Assembly: GCF_029360645.1 (NCBI RefSeq)
Contig: NZ_JARDUA010000002.1
Coordinates: 434,001-498,000, forward strand
Direction of reading: 5' to 3'
Source: Pontibacter litorisediminis
GTDB taxonomy: Bacteria; Bacteroidota; Bacteroidia; Cytophagales; Hymenobacteraceae
DNA length: 64,000 nucleotides
Within the stretch, counting starts at the first letter, position 1, and each line of letters opens with the position of its first letter. Below the pieces are notes generated by a model. That model did not search any database and was not told the DNA's origin. It worked only from the letters and a program-made list of their open reading frames with translations. Shown here piece after piece: positions 44,501-54,400 of this stretch. The translations under genes were made by a program, and so were the position numbers.

Positions 44501-47431
44501 ATCATCTGCGGAGCGGGCAAGGCTACTTTAGTGGCACAAGGCCCGGCCAGCAAGTATAACTGGTACGACGCCAGCGGCAACCTGCTGGTACAGGAAGGCG
44601 GTAAAGTATACGAACCAACCGTAGCGCAAAGCACAGTGTTCTTTGCAGAGGCAGTGGTCGGAAACTGCGCGGGCCCACGTACACAGGTGCAGGTAAGGGT
44701 AAATCCAATACTTGACAAGAACACCATCACCGCCCCGGAAGTAGTATGTGAGGCGGCGCCATTTAGCATCACAGGCTCAGAGCCAACAGGTGGCAGCGGT
44801 GCGGGCACTTACACCTACCAGTGGATGAGCAGCCTGAACGGCACCTCCTTCACCAACATTCCGAACGCCACCGGCAAAGTATACCAGTCGCAGGACGGGC
44901 TGGCGCTGCCAACCTGGTTTGTGCGCGTGGTATATTCGGATGGCTGCGCCCTGGAGTCTGAGGCGGTGCGGGTAAACGTAATCCCGGCTATCACCAAAAA
45001 CGAGCTGCGCGATGTGCCAACCATCTGCCACGGCCAGATACCGGAAGCAATTCAGGGTGTAGTGGCGGGCGGCGCGGAGCCTTATAGGTATACTTGGTAT
45101 GTGAGCTCGGACAACATCAACTTTGAAGAGATAGCCAACAGCAACACGGCCAGCTACCAGCCACCCATACCACTTACTGGCAACACCTGGTATAAGCGTG
45201 TGGTGCGCTCCGGTACCTGCCAAACGGTAACCAGCAACATCCTTATGGTGCGTGTGGTGCCTCCAATCAGCAGAAACCTGATTACGGGTACACAAACAAT
45301 ATGCGAGGGCGATGCCGCCACCCTAACCGGGCAAACACCGGAAGGCGGCTACGGCGCAGGCAGCTATACGTTCTACTGGGAGTCTAAAACGGCAGGTGGC
45401 GAGTACCGGGAAATCCCGAACAGCCGCGGCACCAACAGCAAAGACTGGACAGCCCAGAACCTGACCGAGACAACTGCTTTCAGAAGGGTAGTACAATCCG
45501 GCTCCTGCACCGTGAGCACCAGCGACCCGGTAACGGTGACGGTTAACCCTAAGCTCCTGAACCTGATCGCAGGCGACCAGGAGGTTTGCCAGGGTGGCAC
45601 TCCTACCCTGCTCACCAGCCTCACCCCTACCACAGGTGGCGAAGCAGGCAAGTATACTTATACCTGGGAATATAAGCTGGAGGGCGACCCTAACTTTATG
45701 CCGGCACCGGGCCAGAATAACCGCGCCGACGGCAGCTACCAGCCACAGAGCCTAAGCAGAACCACGCTGTTCCGCCGCAAGGTTACCTCCGGCGGTTGCA
45801 CCAGCTTCTCTGAGCCGGTAAAGGTAACGGTGAACCCAGCCATTGAGAATTACAACATCAAGGCCTCGCAGAGCATTTATGCGGGCACTAAGCCAGCCAC
45901 GCTTACAGGCTTGAACACAGCGCCTATAAAAGGAGGCAACGGCAAGTACAGCTACCGCTGGGAGTTCAGCACGGATGAGGTAAACTTTGATCCGGCCGAA
46001 GGCAACAACCAAGGTGCCGACTACACCTTCCCGAGAGGGTTGTACAAAGACACCTGGTACCGCCGCGTGGTGCTGTCCGGTGGCTGCGAGGTGACCTCCA
46101 ATGTAGTGAAGATCACCGTGATTGGGGAGATCGCCAACAACGTCATCAAATCAGACCAGACGATCTGTATCGGCAGTGTGCCGGCAAGGCTAGAGGGTGA
46201 GCTGCCAAGAGGCGGCGAAGGCAACTTTAACTACCGCTGGGAGAGCAGCACCAAAGGCGATAAAACCGGCTTCGTGACGGCACAAGGCTATAACGGTTCC
46301 CCTAATGATGCGCAAAGCTTCCAGCCTGGCCCGGTTAGCCAGGATACCTGGTTCCGCCGTGTGACCACCTCCGGTGCCTACACCGACATCAGCAACCCAA
46401 TCCTGATCACAGTGAAGCCGGAGCTAAGCAACAACGCGGTGCTGTCGGGTACGCAGACGGTCTGCTCCGGCGAGGCCCCGGCCACCCTGGCTGGCTCTCA
46501 GCCGGCTGGCGGCAGCGGCAGCCCAGCCTACCTGTGGGAGCAAAGCAACGCCCGCGATGGTATTTATACCCCGGCCCCTGGACAGAACGACAGAAAAGAT
46601 TACACGCCGTACCCGCTCACCGAGAACACCTGGTTCCGCCGTGTGGTAACATCCGCCTCTTGCGGCTCCCTTACCAGCAATGCGGTAGAGGTTAGGGTAA
46701 CGCCGCTGCCGGACATGCCGGTGGCGCAGGGGGCCAGCATCTGCGCCGGCCTGAGCACGACCCTCAGCGCAAAAGGCAAAGGCGGCAGGCTGGAGTGGTA
46801 TGCCAGCGCGGCGGGCGGCACACCGCTTGCCACAGGCAGCACCTTTAAAACACCGGCGCTGCTCCATACCACCACCTACTATGTGCAGGAGGTGCAGAGC
46901 TGCGCCAGCAAGCGCCTGGCTGTAACCGTGAAGGTAACGGAGCCGGAGCTGAGTGCAGGGCCGGACGTGACGATCGTGAAAGGCCGAGGCACCCAGCTGC
47001 AGGCCAGGGGCGGCCTTACTTACAGCTGGTCCCCGGCCGAAGGTATGGATAACCCAAACATCGCCAACCCAAGCGTAACGCCGGAGCAAACCACGGCTTA
47101 CACCGTAACGGCCACCACAGAGGGCGGCTGTACTTTCACCGATGAGGTGGTGGTGGTCGTGCTGCCGTTTGTAGATATCCCGAACACGTTCACACCGAAC
47201 CAGGATGGCATCAACGACACCTGGGTGATCGAGAACATCGACAAGTACAGCAATTGCAAGGTGCAGGTGTTTAACCAGTGGGGCAGCCTGGTGTTCAGCT
47301 CCGAAGGGTACAAGCAACCTTGGGACGGCCGCCAGAACGGAAGTCCGCTGCCTATGGCCACTTATTACTACATCATAAAATTGGATCAGAACGAAAAGCC
47401 ATTAACCGGCAGTGTGACCCTTGTTAAATAA
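41570..47431 (+). CDS. Giant repeat adhesin with type B T9SS tail (SprB-like architecture)
   Basis: 1953 residues. After a signal peptide (about 1-27, ending IAYAQ) come PKD/Ig-like domains (about 90-575), three similar segments ending in NPLPE (about 575-745), further Ig-like modules, seven tandem repeats of about 95 residues (about 1050-1710), an Ig-like module and a CHU_C/gliding-motility tail (about 1865-1953: NTFTPNQDGINDTW, then PWDGRQNG). Each repeat carries a variant of Q-x-I-C-x-G-x-x-P-x-x-L-x-G and ends in TW(F/Y)RRVV-x-SG. No enzyme domain is visible. It is probably a surface filament or adhesin secreted by T9SS, with its PorP/SprF partner 5 bp downstream. Confidence 0.93.
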   Translation: MRSPAWGILCLLLLQLTIAFPNIAYAQTCTPTITASGSLCATGQVVLSASEAESYLWSTGATTQTITISTPGAYSVKTTQADGCEASSEEVMIADGPDATVVDPLTFFTSCSYAGNTATFELTIENASKTKATNTRYEINWGDGNTTSLGPEFETATHTYRSGGSFSLRVTAYDAHGCKNTHEERVFIGSNPSLGISSRGNTNDCAPATFIFDIDKEIVKNNSPQTVYTFQFDDGSAQMVFSHANLPATIEHTFTESSMSKPGRAFTLTATATNPCGTTPATVGGIKVSKGPIADFAIGKACLNTAIKLTDKTIEGFNANASNGTNAGSYIVDWEISPAQGWEYTSGNSKTKSPSVKFTQPGTYTIQMTATPTGLNTKCTSSTVNKVVVIEEPPVADFTLSGDDTCAPAIFAATNTSTGPEASYTWRVSPAEGWEFAQGTNATSRDAALQFNKSGTYTISLTASNSCQTTLKETTITIKDKPQVQLPAQQVYCGPQTIAFTAENAAHTPNYDAQQGTISQYTWSVSGLGAATFGNGTDAGSAYPSINFTQAGTYTVSVVATNECGSSEAATQQVIINPLPELKVTSTEPALCIGGSTTLSVDGADTYTWSPAAGLSATTGSTVTANPTETTTYTVTGTNTATGCSSTTTFTVEVNPLPEVKVTATAQEICQGQGSAILAASGADTYTWAPATGLSTTTGAEVSASPLETTTYTVTGYNSATGCSSTATVTVTVNPLPEVNAGPDLTVCDDPTPLQLQASPAGGAWSGEHVSAEGTFIPNGKGSYTLTYTYTDAKGCTNSDQMTVHVTDVAQAAVKQQLAEVCLNEGKFILGASPVGGKWSGSRYVSEDGTFTPSEAGTYTLTYTVYTGTCFTTDEMTVTVKPLPTAPAVTGVKDICFNTSTTLQAEVSAGTVNWYDQLNGGKLLATTSAGTGFETGKLTKTTDFYAEHVGENQCAGPRTRVTVIVRPEIAAPVVAPVIICGAGKATLVAQGPASKYNWYDASGNLLVQEGGKVYEPTVAQSTVFFAEAVVGNCAGPRTQVQVRVNPILDKNTITAPEVVCEAAPFSITGSEPTGGSGAGTYTYQWMSSLNGTSFTNIPNATGKVYQSQDGLALPTWFVRVVYSDGCALESEAVRVNVIPAITKNELRDVPTICHGQIPEAIQGVVAGGAEPYRYTWYVSSDNINFEEIANSNTASYQPPIPLTGNTWYKRVVRSGTCQTVTSNILMVRVVPPISRNLITGTQTICEGDAATLTGQTPEGGYGAGSYTFYWESKTAGGEYREIPNSRGTNSKDWTAQNLTETTAFRRVVQSGSCTVSTSDPVTVTVNPKLLNLIAGDQEVCQGGTPTLLTSLTPTTGGEAGKYTYTWEYKLEGDPNFMPAPGQNNRADGSYQPQSLSRTTLFRRKVTSGGCTSFSEPVKVTVNPAIENYNIKASQSIYAGTKPATLTGLNTAPIKGGNGKYSYRWEFSTDEVNFDPAEGNNQGADYTFPRGLYKDTWYRRVVLSGGCEVTSNVVKITVIGEIANNVIKSDQTICIGSVPARLEGELPRGGEGNFNYRWESSTKGDKTGFVTAQGYNGSPNDAQSFQPGPVSQDTWFRRVTTSGAYTDISNPILITVKPELSNNAVLSGTQTVCSGEAPATLAGSQPAGGSGSPAYLWEQSNARDGIYTPAPGQNDRKDYTPYPLTENTWFRRVVTSASCGSLTSNAVEVRVTPLPDMPVAQGASICAGLSTTLSAKGKGGRLEWYASAAGGTPLATGSTFKTPALLHTTTYYVQEVQSCASKRLAVTVKVTEPELSAGPDVTIVKGRGTQLQARGGLTYSWSPAEGMDNPNIANPSVTPEQTTAYTVTATTEGGCTFTDEVVVVVLPFVDIPNTFTPNQDGINDTWVIENIDKYSNCKVQVFNQWGSLVFSSEGYKQPWDGRQNGSPLPMATYYYIIKLDQNEKPLTGSVTLVK

Positions 47432-47436
47432 GCTCT

Positions 47437-48456
47437 ATGAACAGACTTTTAGCCCTTGCCTTGATACTTTTGGTGGTGGCTGGCAGCGCCTTTGCCCAGC
47501 AGCGGCCGCAGTACACACAGTATACTTTAAATAACTACCTCGCTAACCCGGCCATCACCGGTATCGAGGACTATGCCGACCTGAGGCTTGGAACGCGCCA
47601 CCAGTGGAGCGGCCTGGAGGGAGCACCGCAGTCGTATTATGCTACGTTGCACATGCCCATCAACAAGCCCGGCGGCAGCAACTATGGCGGCGGCCGCAGC
47701 ATGGCCAAAGAATCGAGCATGAAGCCCTCGAACATTTACCGCAGGTCGCGCCCGCACCACGGTTTTGGCCTGATGGCCATGTCTACGGAGACGGGGCCGC
47801 TGAAGCGCGGCAGCGTGTCGGCCAGCTATGCCTACCACCAGCCGCTCACGCGCACCCTTAAGGTATCGGCGGGCGTGCAGCCTGGCATCATCCAGTACAG
47901 CCTGGACCCTGCCCGTGTGAAGCTGGCCAACAACAGCCTCCACGACCCCGCCATTTACGACGGGCGCGTGAATGAGGTAAAGTTTGACCTGAGCATGGGC
48001 CTGTGGCTCTACTCCCGCAACTTCTACGCCGGGGTGGCTGGGGCACAACTGGTACCCAGCAAGCGTCAGTACCTGGCCGACAATACACCCTCTGATACGG
48101 ATGGTGCCCTGCAGCAGCACTACTACGTAACCGGTGGCTACCGGCTGAATGTGGCTCCCTACATCTCGCTCATCCCTTCGGTTATGGTAAAGATGGCGCA
48201 GCCAAGCCCCCTATCGGTAGATGCCACCATGAAAGTGCTGTATGGGGACAGGATTTGGGCAGGCGTTACCTACCGGCACGAGGAATCGGTAGCAGCCATG
48301 GCGGGGGTCAACATCAACCACCTGCTGGACCTGGCTTACTCCTACGACGCCACCACCTCCCCGTTAGGGCAGGCAAGCGCCGGCAGCCATGAGGTAGTGC
48401 TTGGGTTTAAGCTGCGTAACACACGCAAAGTCATTTGCCCGGAATGGGCATGGTAG
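47437..48456 (+). CDS. PorP/SprF family T9SS outer-membrane protein
   Basis: 339 residues with a signal peptide and the family pattern RPQYTQYTLNNYLANPAITG, RLGTRHQWSGLEGAP and a barrel-like remainder. It is immediately downstream of the giant adhesin, as expected for a dedicated secretion or anchoring partner. It is only distantly similar to the other PorP/SprF protein in this window. Confidence 0.93.
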   Translation: MNRLLALALILLVVAGSAFAQQRPQYTQYTLNNYLANPAITGIEDYADLRLGTRHQWSGLEGAPQSYYATLHMPINKPGGSNYGGGRSMAKESSMKPSNIYRRSRPHHGFGLMAMSTETGPLKRGSVSASYAYHQPLTRTLKVSAGVQPGIIQYSLDPARVKLANNSLHDPAIYDGRVNEVKFDLSMGLWLYSRNFYAGVAGAQLVPSKRQYLADNTPSDTDGALQQHYYVTGGYRLNVAPYISLIPSVMVKMAQPSPLSVDATMKVLYGDRIWAGVTYRHEESVAAMAGVNINHLLDLAYSYDATTSPLGQASAGSHEVVLGFKLRNTRKVICPEWAW

Positions 48457-48492
48457 CTATAAAATAATGGTTTAGTTTGAGAGTCAGAAACG

Positions 48493-48520
48493 GGGCAGCT
48501 ACCTTAGCTGCCCTTTTCTT
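48493..48520 (+). terminator. Rho-independent terminator
   Basis: GGGCAGCTA and TAGCTGCCC with a 3-base loop, followed by a TTTTCTTTTT tract, 37 bp after the PorP/SprF stop. Confidence 0.85.
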
Positions 48521-48596
48521 TTTCCAGTGAAAGGGGAAAGCCTATCCTGCTCCTGCCCTTCCTGCACACAGGCCTTCCTATTTAATGAAAATAGAA

Positions 48597-48627
48597 AAGG
48601 CTAACAGGTCCATGCCCCGTTAGCCTT
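48597..48627 (-). terminator. Rho-independent terminator of the copper operon
   Basis: On the minus strand, AAGGCTAAC and GTTAGCCTT form a 9-bp stem with a 13-base loop, followed by a TTTTC-rich tract. It lies 25 bp after the copper chaperone stop. Confidence 0.7.
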
Positions 48628-48651
48628 CTAAAGAATCCGTTTTATACTTGC

Positions 48652-48861
48652 TTAGATCTGCTCCGCTTCAAAGCCGGCCTTCTTCACCGTATCTTTGATA
48701 GTCTCCGCGTCTGCGGTATCTGCTTTTACCTCCAGTACCTTGTTGGGATTGTCAGTGTCTACTTTCCACTCCTGCACGCCCTCCAGCTTGTTGAGGTGGG
48801 GCGTAACGGCACGCACGCAGTTTCCGCAGTTAATGTTGGTCTTGAATTTATAGGTTTCCAT
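48652..48861 (-). CDS. Heavy-metal-associated domain protein (copper chaperone-like)
   Basis: 69 residues, a single HMA fold (beta-alpha-beta-beta-alpha-beta) with a metal-binding CGNC at 12-15 and the typical end KDTVKKAGFEAEQI. It lacks the usual Met-Thr before the first Cys (NIN-C here). It lies 37 bp downstream of the CopA gene and probably hands Cu(I) to it. Confidence 0.92.
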   Translation of the reverse strand: METYKFKTNINCGNCVRAVTPHLNKLEGVQEWKVDTDNPNKVLEVKADTADAETIKDTVKKAGFEAEQI

Positions 48862-48898
48862 ACTTTCCTTGATTTATATTTAACATATTACTTACACT

Positions 48899-51142
48899 TC
48901 ATACTTTCTTGGCCCGCAGGCGCAGGCTGTTCGTCACCACCGACACCGAGCTCAGGGCCATGGCCGCACCCGCGATCATCGGGTTGAGCAGGAAACCGGT
49001 GAACGGGAACAGTATGCCGGCCGCCACCGGGATACAGATCACGTTGTAGAAGAAGGCCCAGAACAGGTTCTGGTGTATCGTCTGCACCGTAGCCCGCGAC
49101 AGCTTCACGGCTTTGGCCACCTGCGTCAGGTCGGAGCGCATCAGCGTGATGCCGGCCACTTCCATGGCGATATCGGTGCCCTGCCCCATGGCGATGCTGA
49201 CGTCGGCGGTAGCAAGCGCCTGCGCATCGTTTATACCGTCGCCCACCATGGCCACCACTTTACCCTCGGCTTGCAGTTTCCCCACAAAATCAGCCTTGTC
49301 GGTTGGCAGCAGCTCTGCCTGGAAATGGTCTATCCCTACCTGCCGGGCAACGGCCTCAGCGGTTTGCCTGTTATCGCCGGTCAGCATGTATACTTCCAGC
49401 CCCGCCTCGTGCAGGGCTTTTATACCTTCGGCGGCGGCGGGTTTTACCGGGTCGCTCACGGCGAACACGGCCAGCGCCTGGTTGCTGTCAGCGAAGAAGA
49501 TGGCTGTTTTGGCGTCCTCCTGCAGCTGCCTTGCCGCCTGCAGCAGGTGCTGCGGCAGCTCCACGTTCTGCTGGCGCAGCAGTTTCTCGTTTCCGGCCAG
49601 GTAGCGGGTACCGTCAAAGGAGGCTTCTATCCCCAGGCCCGTCAGGCTGCTAAACGCATCCGGTTGCACGGCCTGCTGCCCCTGCTCTCTATAAAAAGTA
49701 TAGATGGCCTGTGCGATCGGGTGCTCCGACTGCGCCTCCATGGAGAAGAACAGCGTCTCCAACCGCTCCTGCTCCAGGGTGTCCTGCGCCCACACCACAT
49801 CCGTCACCGATGGCTTACCTAAGGTGATGGTGCCAGTCTTGTCCAGTATAACGGCATTTACCATGTGCGCATGCTCCAGGCTCTCCGCATCTTTTATCAA
49901 GATGCCATTCTCGGCACCGCGGCCCACGCCCACCATGATCGCCGTTGGCGTGGCCAGCCCCAGCGCACACGGACAGGCGATCACCAGCACTGAAATCGTG
50001 GAAAGCAACGCCTCCGTCAGGTAGGCCTCGCCACCGAACACCAGCCAGGCGGCAAACGTAAGTACGGCGATTACCAGCACCACCGGCACAAAGATGCCCG
50101 CGATCTTATCTACCAGCTTCTGCACCGGGGCTTTGCTGCCCTGCGCCTCCTGCACTAGCTTGATGATGTGGGCCAGCATGGTTTCGCCGCCGGTCTTCTG
50201 CGCAATGATCTGCACGCTTCCTTTCTGGTTGATGGTACCGGCATAGAGGGCATCACCAGGCTGTTTCTGCACCGGCAGCGGCTCCCCGCTCAGCATGCTT
50301 TCGTCTACGTACGTTGTTCCGGAGGCAACCTCCCCGTCTACCGGCACCCGCTCGCCAGGCAGCAGCACGACCCTGTCGCCCAGCTGCACTTCCTCTATCT
50401 TCAGCTCTAGTTCGGTGCCGTTGCGCATTACCCGCACCGTTTTGGGCTGCAGGCCCATCAGCTTTTTGATGGCCGACGAGCTACGGTCTTTCGCGCCCTC
50501 CTCCAAATACTTGCCCAAAAGTATAAAGGCAATGATCACGGCCACCGCCTCGAAGTATACGTGCGGCATCAGCCCCCTCTCCAGAAAGAACTCCGGGTAA
50601 ACGGTGTTGAACACGCTATAAACAAATGCGATACCGGTACTAAGCGCCACGAGGGTGTCCATGTTGGCGCGGCCGTGTTTAGCCTGTGCCCAAGCTCCAA
50701 CAAAGAAGCGTTGCCCTGCCCACAGCAGTACCGGCGCGGTAAGTATAAGCATGGCCCAGTTGCCCCAGGCAAAGGTATCGTGGAAGAACATGCCCAGGAT
50801 GAACACGGGTAGTGCCAGCACCCCGGCTATAATGGTCTTGCGTTTTAAGGCAGCCAGTGCACTGGCCTGCCGCTCCTCTAGTTCCTCCTGCGTTGTTTCC
50901 TCTATCAATATGTCAAAGCCGATTTCCTGCACTGTCTCGCGCAGCTGGGCGGGGCTCACTTCTTTTTCATCGTATGCCACCTGCAGGGTTTTGCCGGCAA
51001 AGTTTACGTTGGCCTCGGCCACTCCCTCGCGTGCGTTCAGCATGCTTTGGATGCTGTTGGCGCAGGAGGCGCAGGTCATGCCCTCTACCGGAAAGGTGGC
51101 TTTAGTGAGTTGTCTATCTTTTACAGTTGCCATTTCTTTCAT
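48899..51142 (-). CDS. copA: Copper-translocating P-type ATPase (CopA-like)
   Basis: 747 residues from the ATG at 51142, the usual CopA length. An open frame continues to 51253, but that part (arginine-rich, no homology) is probably leader. One N-terminal HMA domain has EGMTCASCA (Cys 24 and 27). Eight helices follow, with the metal-site CPC in [15 protein letters not shown] (about 388), phosphorylation site DKTGT (about 432), SEHPIAQAI and the hinge GDGINDAQA (about 632). It exports Cu(I) or Ag(I) from the cytoplasm. No copper regulator is next to it. Confidence 0.95.
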   Translation of the reverse strand: MKEMATVKDRQLTKATFPVEGMTCASCANSIQSMLNAREGVAEANVNFAGKTLQVAYDEKEVSPAQLRETVQEIGFDILIEETTQEELEERQASALAALKRKTIIAGVLALPVFILGMFFHDTFAWGNWAMLILTAPVLLWAGQRFFVGAWAQAKHGRANMDTLVALSTGIAFVYSVFNTVYPEFFLERGLMPHVYFEAVAVIIAFILLGKYLEEGAKDRSSSAIKKLMGLQPKTVRVMRNGTELELKIEEVQLGDRVVLLPGERVPVDGEVASGTTYVDESMLSGEPLPVQKQPGDALYAGTINQKGSVQIIAQKTGGETMLAHIIKLVQEAQGSKAPVQKLVDKIAGIFVPVVLVIAVLTFAAWLVFGGEAYLTEALLSTISVLVIACPCALGLATPTAIMVGVGRGAENGILIKDAESLEHAHMVNAVILDKTGTITLGKPSVTDVVWAQDTLEQERLETLFFSMEAQSEHPIAQAIYTFYREQGQQAVQPDAFSSLTGLGIEASFDGTRYLAGNEKLLRQQNVELPQHLLQAARQLQEDAKTAIFFADSNQALAVFAVSDPVKPAAAEGIKALHEAGLEVYMLTGDNRQTAEAVARQVGIDHFQAELLPTDKADFVGKLQAEGKVVAMVGDGINDAQALATADVSIAMGQGTDIAMEVAGITLMRSDLTQVAKAVKLSRATVQTIHQNLFWAFFYNVICIPVAAGILFPFTGFLLNPMIAGAAMALSSVSVVTNSLRLRAKKV

Positions 51143-51156
51143 TGTTTTATCTACTA

Positions 51157-51164
51157 CAAAGGTA
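51157..51164 (-). promoter_or_regulatory. Candidate -7 promoter element for copA
   Basis: On the minus strand TACCTTTG matches the Bacteroidota TAnnTTTG element, 14 bases before the ATG at 51142. It would give a very short leader and supports the downstream start. No TTTG at -33 was seen, so confidence is limited. Confidence 0.35.
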
Positions 51165-51371
51165 CGCCCTCTCCGCTGCCTGGGTGTTACATAATTCCGG
51201 AGAAGGCTTATATGTTTTACAGGCCACCTGGGGGGCTTGCTATGAATTTGCACTAAAAAAAGCGGTCACTCTCTAAAACGATGTTGCAACTATTATACTT
51301 CCAAGGGAAAAAGCTTGATTAATATATGAATATGACAGGCTGTATTGCCGTTTTTTAATTAATCTTTATTT

Positions 51372-51392
51372 TTAAAGGTTAAAGACCTTTAA
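51372..51392. promoter_or_regulatory. Perfect dyad upstream of the histidine kinase
   Basis: TTAAAGGT and ACCTTTAA separated by five bases in an AT-rich region. Possible regulator site; no known family assigned. Confidence 0.3.
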
Positions 51393-51453
51393 GTCTTTAT
51401 TGTATTAAAGCTACAGATTCCCTACAGACTACTGGCTTAGCAGCCACACCACC

Positions 51454-54400
51454 ATGACGTACACAGATAAGCCTGTAACAGAAGAGCGCACGCACCATAG
51501 TTATGGCCGCATCATACGGTACATCAGGATCTCCTTTGGGAGTATGCTGGCTGCCTTGCTGTTTGCATGCGTGTTTTTTTACTTGCAGAACAGCTCATTA
51601 AAGAAGGATTATCAACAGGACCTGCAGCTTATCTATAAGCGGATGGGGTTGGTGAACACCCTTTTTGAAACAAAGGAACGGTCCCAGGTGCTGCTAAGGG
51701 CCCACATCTACGCAGAGCGCGCGGCTACCAAAGACAGCCTGAGGCAGGAGCTAGTCAGCGCTTTCAGATTACAAGATGCCACTTTGCAGCAACTAAACAG
51801 CACGCTGCGAGGCGAGGAGCAGGAGCACAGACTACACGAGCTTATCAATGACCTTGGCATCTACCACAGCCATATCGATACCATCATCAGGCTCTCTGAT
51901 AACATGCAGGAGACTGCGGCCGTGGCGTACTCGTCGGCTAACCTTGCGCCGTTTTACACGCGCAATCAGTCTAACCTCATCAGCCTCAACAAAGAGTTTA
52001 CCTCCTCTGCCCTGGAGCATTCGAGCACTTTTCTCCCGGTTTTTGCCAGGCTGGTGGATGAGTACATTCTCTTGCTGCTGCTGGTGATACCGCTTATCCT
52101 GGGAGCCTCGTTTGCCTTTAGCCGCATCACAAAGCGCCTGCAACGGGAGAACAAGCGACTTAACACAGAAATTAGGGAGCGGGAAACGCTGCAGCGAAAG
52201 CTTGAGGCCACCCGGCTGGATTTCGAGCGGCTTTTCAACAGCAATCCTACTCCCATACTGGTTTTCGACCAACACACCCTCCGGTTTCTGGAAGTAAACG
52301 AGGCGGCCGTGCAGGAGTATGGCTACACCCGTGAGGAGTTTCTGCAACTGACAGTGCTGGACATCAGACCGGCAGTGGACAGAGAGGAAATAAAAAATCA
52401 CCTCAGCCATTTAGACAAAGCCTCCTTCGCCCAGAGCGAGAGGAGGACCCACATGCGAAAAGACGGCACTACGTTTCAGGTAAAGCTTCAGTCGCATGCC
52501 CTGCCGGAAAAAGAAGGGGTTTACCCCCGCCTGGTTACCTCAGAAAACGTGCAGAGGCTGGAGGATTATGTTACCCAGCTTACCAAAAGTGAGAAACAGC
52601 TGCGTGAAATCAGTTCCAGCATACCTGGTGCGGTGTACCAGTTTCAAGTGGATGGACATGGCAACATGAGCTTTCCGTTTGTGAGCGACGGGATTGAAGA
52701 CGTGGCTGGCGTTACTCCTGAAGAGGCCTGCAAGAACGCAAGCGTCTTGTTTGAATCCATACACCCGGAGGACCTGGAGCGCGTGATGAAAAGCATTGAT
52801 GACGCTACCCGAGGCTTTCTGCCCTGGCTGCAGGACCTGCGCATTTGGAATAAGGCCGGGCAGAAATGGATCTGGATCCGGGGGCACGGTTTGCCTTCCT
52901 CCAGCGAGGATGGCATACTGCTTTACAATGGCACTTTTATAGACATCACAGACCAGAAGGAGGCTCAGGAGAAGCTCACCGCAAGCGAAGCCAACCTGAG
53001 GGCGCTGCTCGACAGCTCCCCACAAGCTATTTACCTGCTAAACAAGGAGCTAAATGTGGTACTGTTTAATGCTGTTGCCGCCGAAGAGGTAAAAAAGATA
53101 ACGCTGAAGGACCTGGAGGCAGGCCAGAGTATCATCAATTTTATTTCCGAGGAGCAAAAGAACTTTCTCCTGGAAAGCCATGAGCGTGCCATGCAGGGCA
53201 AACCCACCATCTATGAGACAGGCAGTGGAGAGCTTTGGTTTGAGGTAGCCATCCGCCCGGTGTTCACTCCGGAAAGGCAGGTAGTTGCCGTAGCCCTAAG
53301 CGTACACGACATCTCGGAGCAGCGCAAGATCGTGGCTGCCATCCGCGACAGCGAGGCTAAGCTGACCAAGGCGCAAAAATTAGCGAAGCTCGGCAATTGG
53401 GAGCGCGATCTGCAGCGCGACAGCATGAGCATGTCAGATTACCTCTATACCATGCATGGCGTGTCTCCTGAAACCTTTACCCCTACCTTTAACGGCCTGC
53501 TGTCTTTCTGCCACCCGAAAGACAGGGAGAAAGCCTGGCAGGATTACCAACTGGTGATAGAGGAAAAAACCATCGTAGAATCTGAGCACCGCATCCTGTT
53601 GCAGGACGGCACCCAAAAGTACCTGCACCACATCATGGAGCCGCTGCTGAATCATCAGGGGCAGGTACTGAAAGTACTAGGCACGGTGCAGGACGTTACG
53701 GAGCAAAAGGAGAAGGAAAAGCAGATAAGGGAGGCGCGCAACCGTTTCCAGTCTACCATCGAAAACATTCCTGAGGTTATACTTTCGGCCGATGCGGACA
53801 TGCAGATCTTATACATCAGCCCCCAGTGCAAAGATGTCACGGGCTATACAGAAAGTGAGTTCCTGCAAGAGAACCTCTGGCGTACCATCATCCACCAGGA
53901 TGATCTGCCGGAGTTCCAGCGGCGCTTGAGGCAAGAGATAGCGAAGGGGCAGAAAATCCTGCACGAGATGCGCATAACTACCCGCGACGGCGCCTTGAAG
54001 TGGGTGCTGCTGCGCATGTCGCCCATGCTCGGGAAGCACGGCGAGGTCCTGAGGATAGATTCCTCCGTGTCTGATATTAGCGAACGCAAGCTGGTAGAGG
54101 CAAAGCGGACCCTGCTGACAGAACAGCTACAGGTGCAAAACCAGAACCTGCAGCAGTTTGCCTACATAGTATCGCACAATTTGCGTGCGCCCATTGCCAA
54201 CATATTGGGCCTAACCACCATCTACAACCGCGAGCACCCCGAGGCAGAGCTAAACAGGCATGTGATTGATAACCTGGCCAAATCGGCGCAGCACCTGGAT
54301 AACACCATCCGCGACTTAAATGATATCCTGACGGTGCGTGGCCAAATATTGGACGTAGCGGAAGAGATTTACTTTGAGAGCCTGCTGAAAGATATCCTCA

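Larger units (their letters stand above)
51143..51453. other. 311-bp divergent region between copA and the histidine kinase
   Basis: Contains the putative copA -7 element and an AAGTATA word near 51295. A perfect 8-bp dyad (TTAAAGGT, five bases, ACCTTTAA) lies at 51372-51392, about 60 bp before the kinase start. The dyad may be an operator or a leader hairpin. Confidence 0.5.

Noticed and set aside
46424..47317. 297-codon minus-strand ORF in the adhesin gene
   Set aside because: Shadow of a repetitive GC-rich coding sequence; the + strand repeats and tail are unambiguous.
51143..51253. N-terminal extension of CopA
   Set aside because: Arginine-rich and unlike the family; a promoter-like TACCTTTG lies inside it and the ATG at 51142 gives the usual length.
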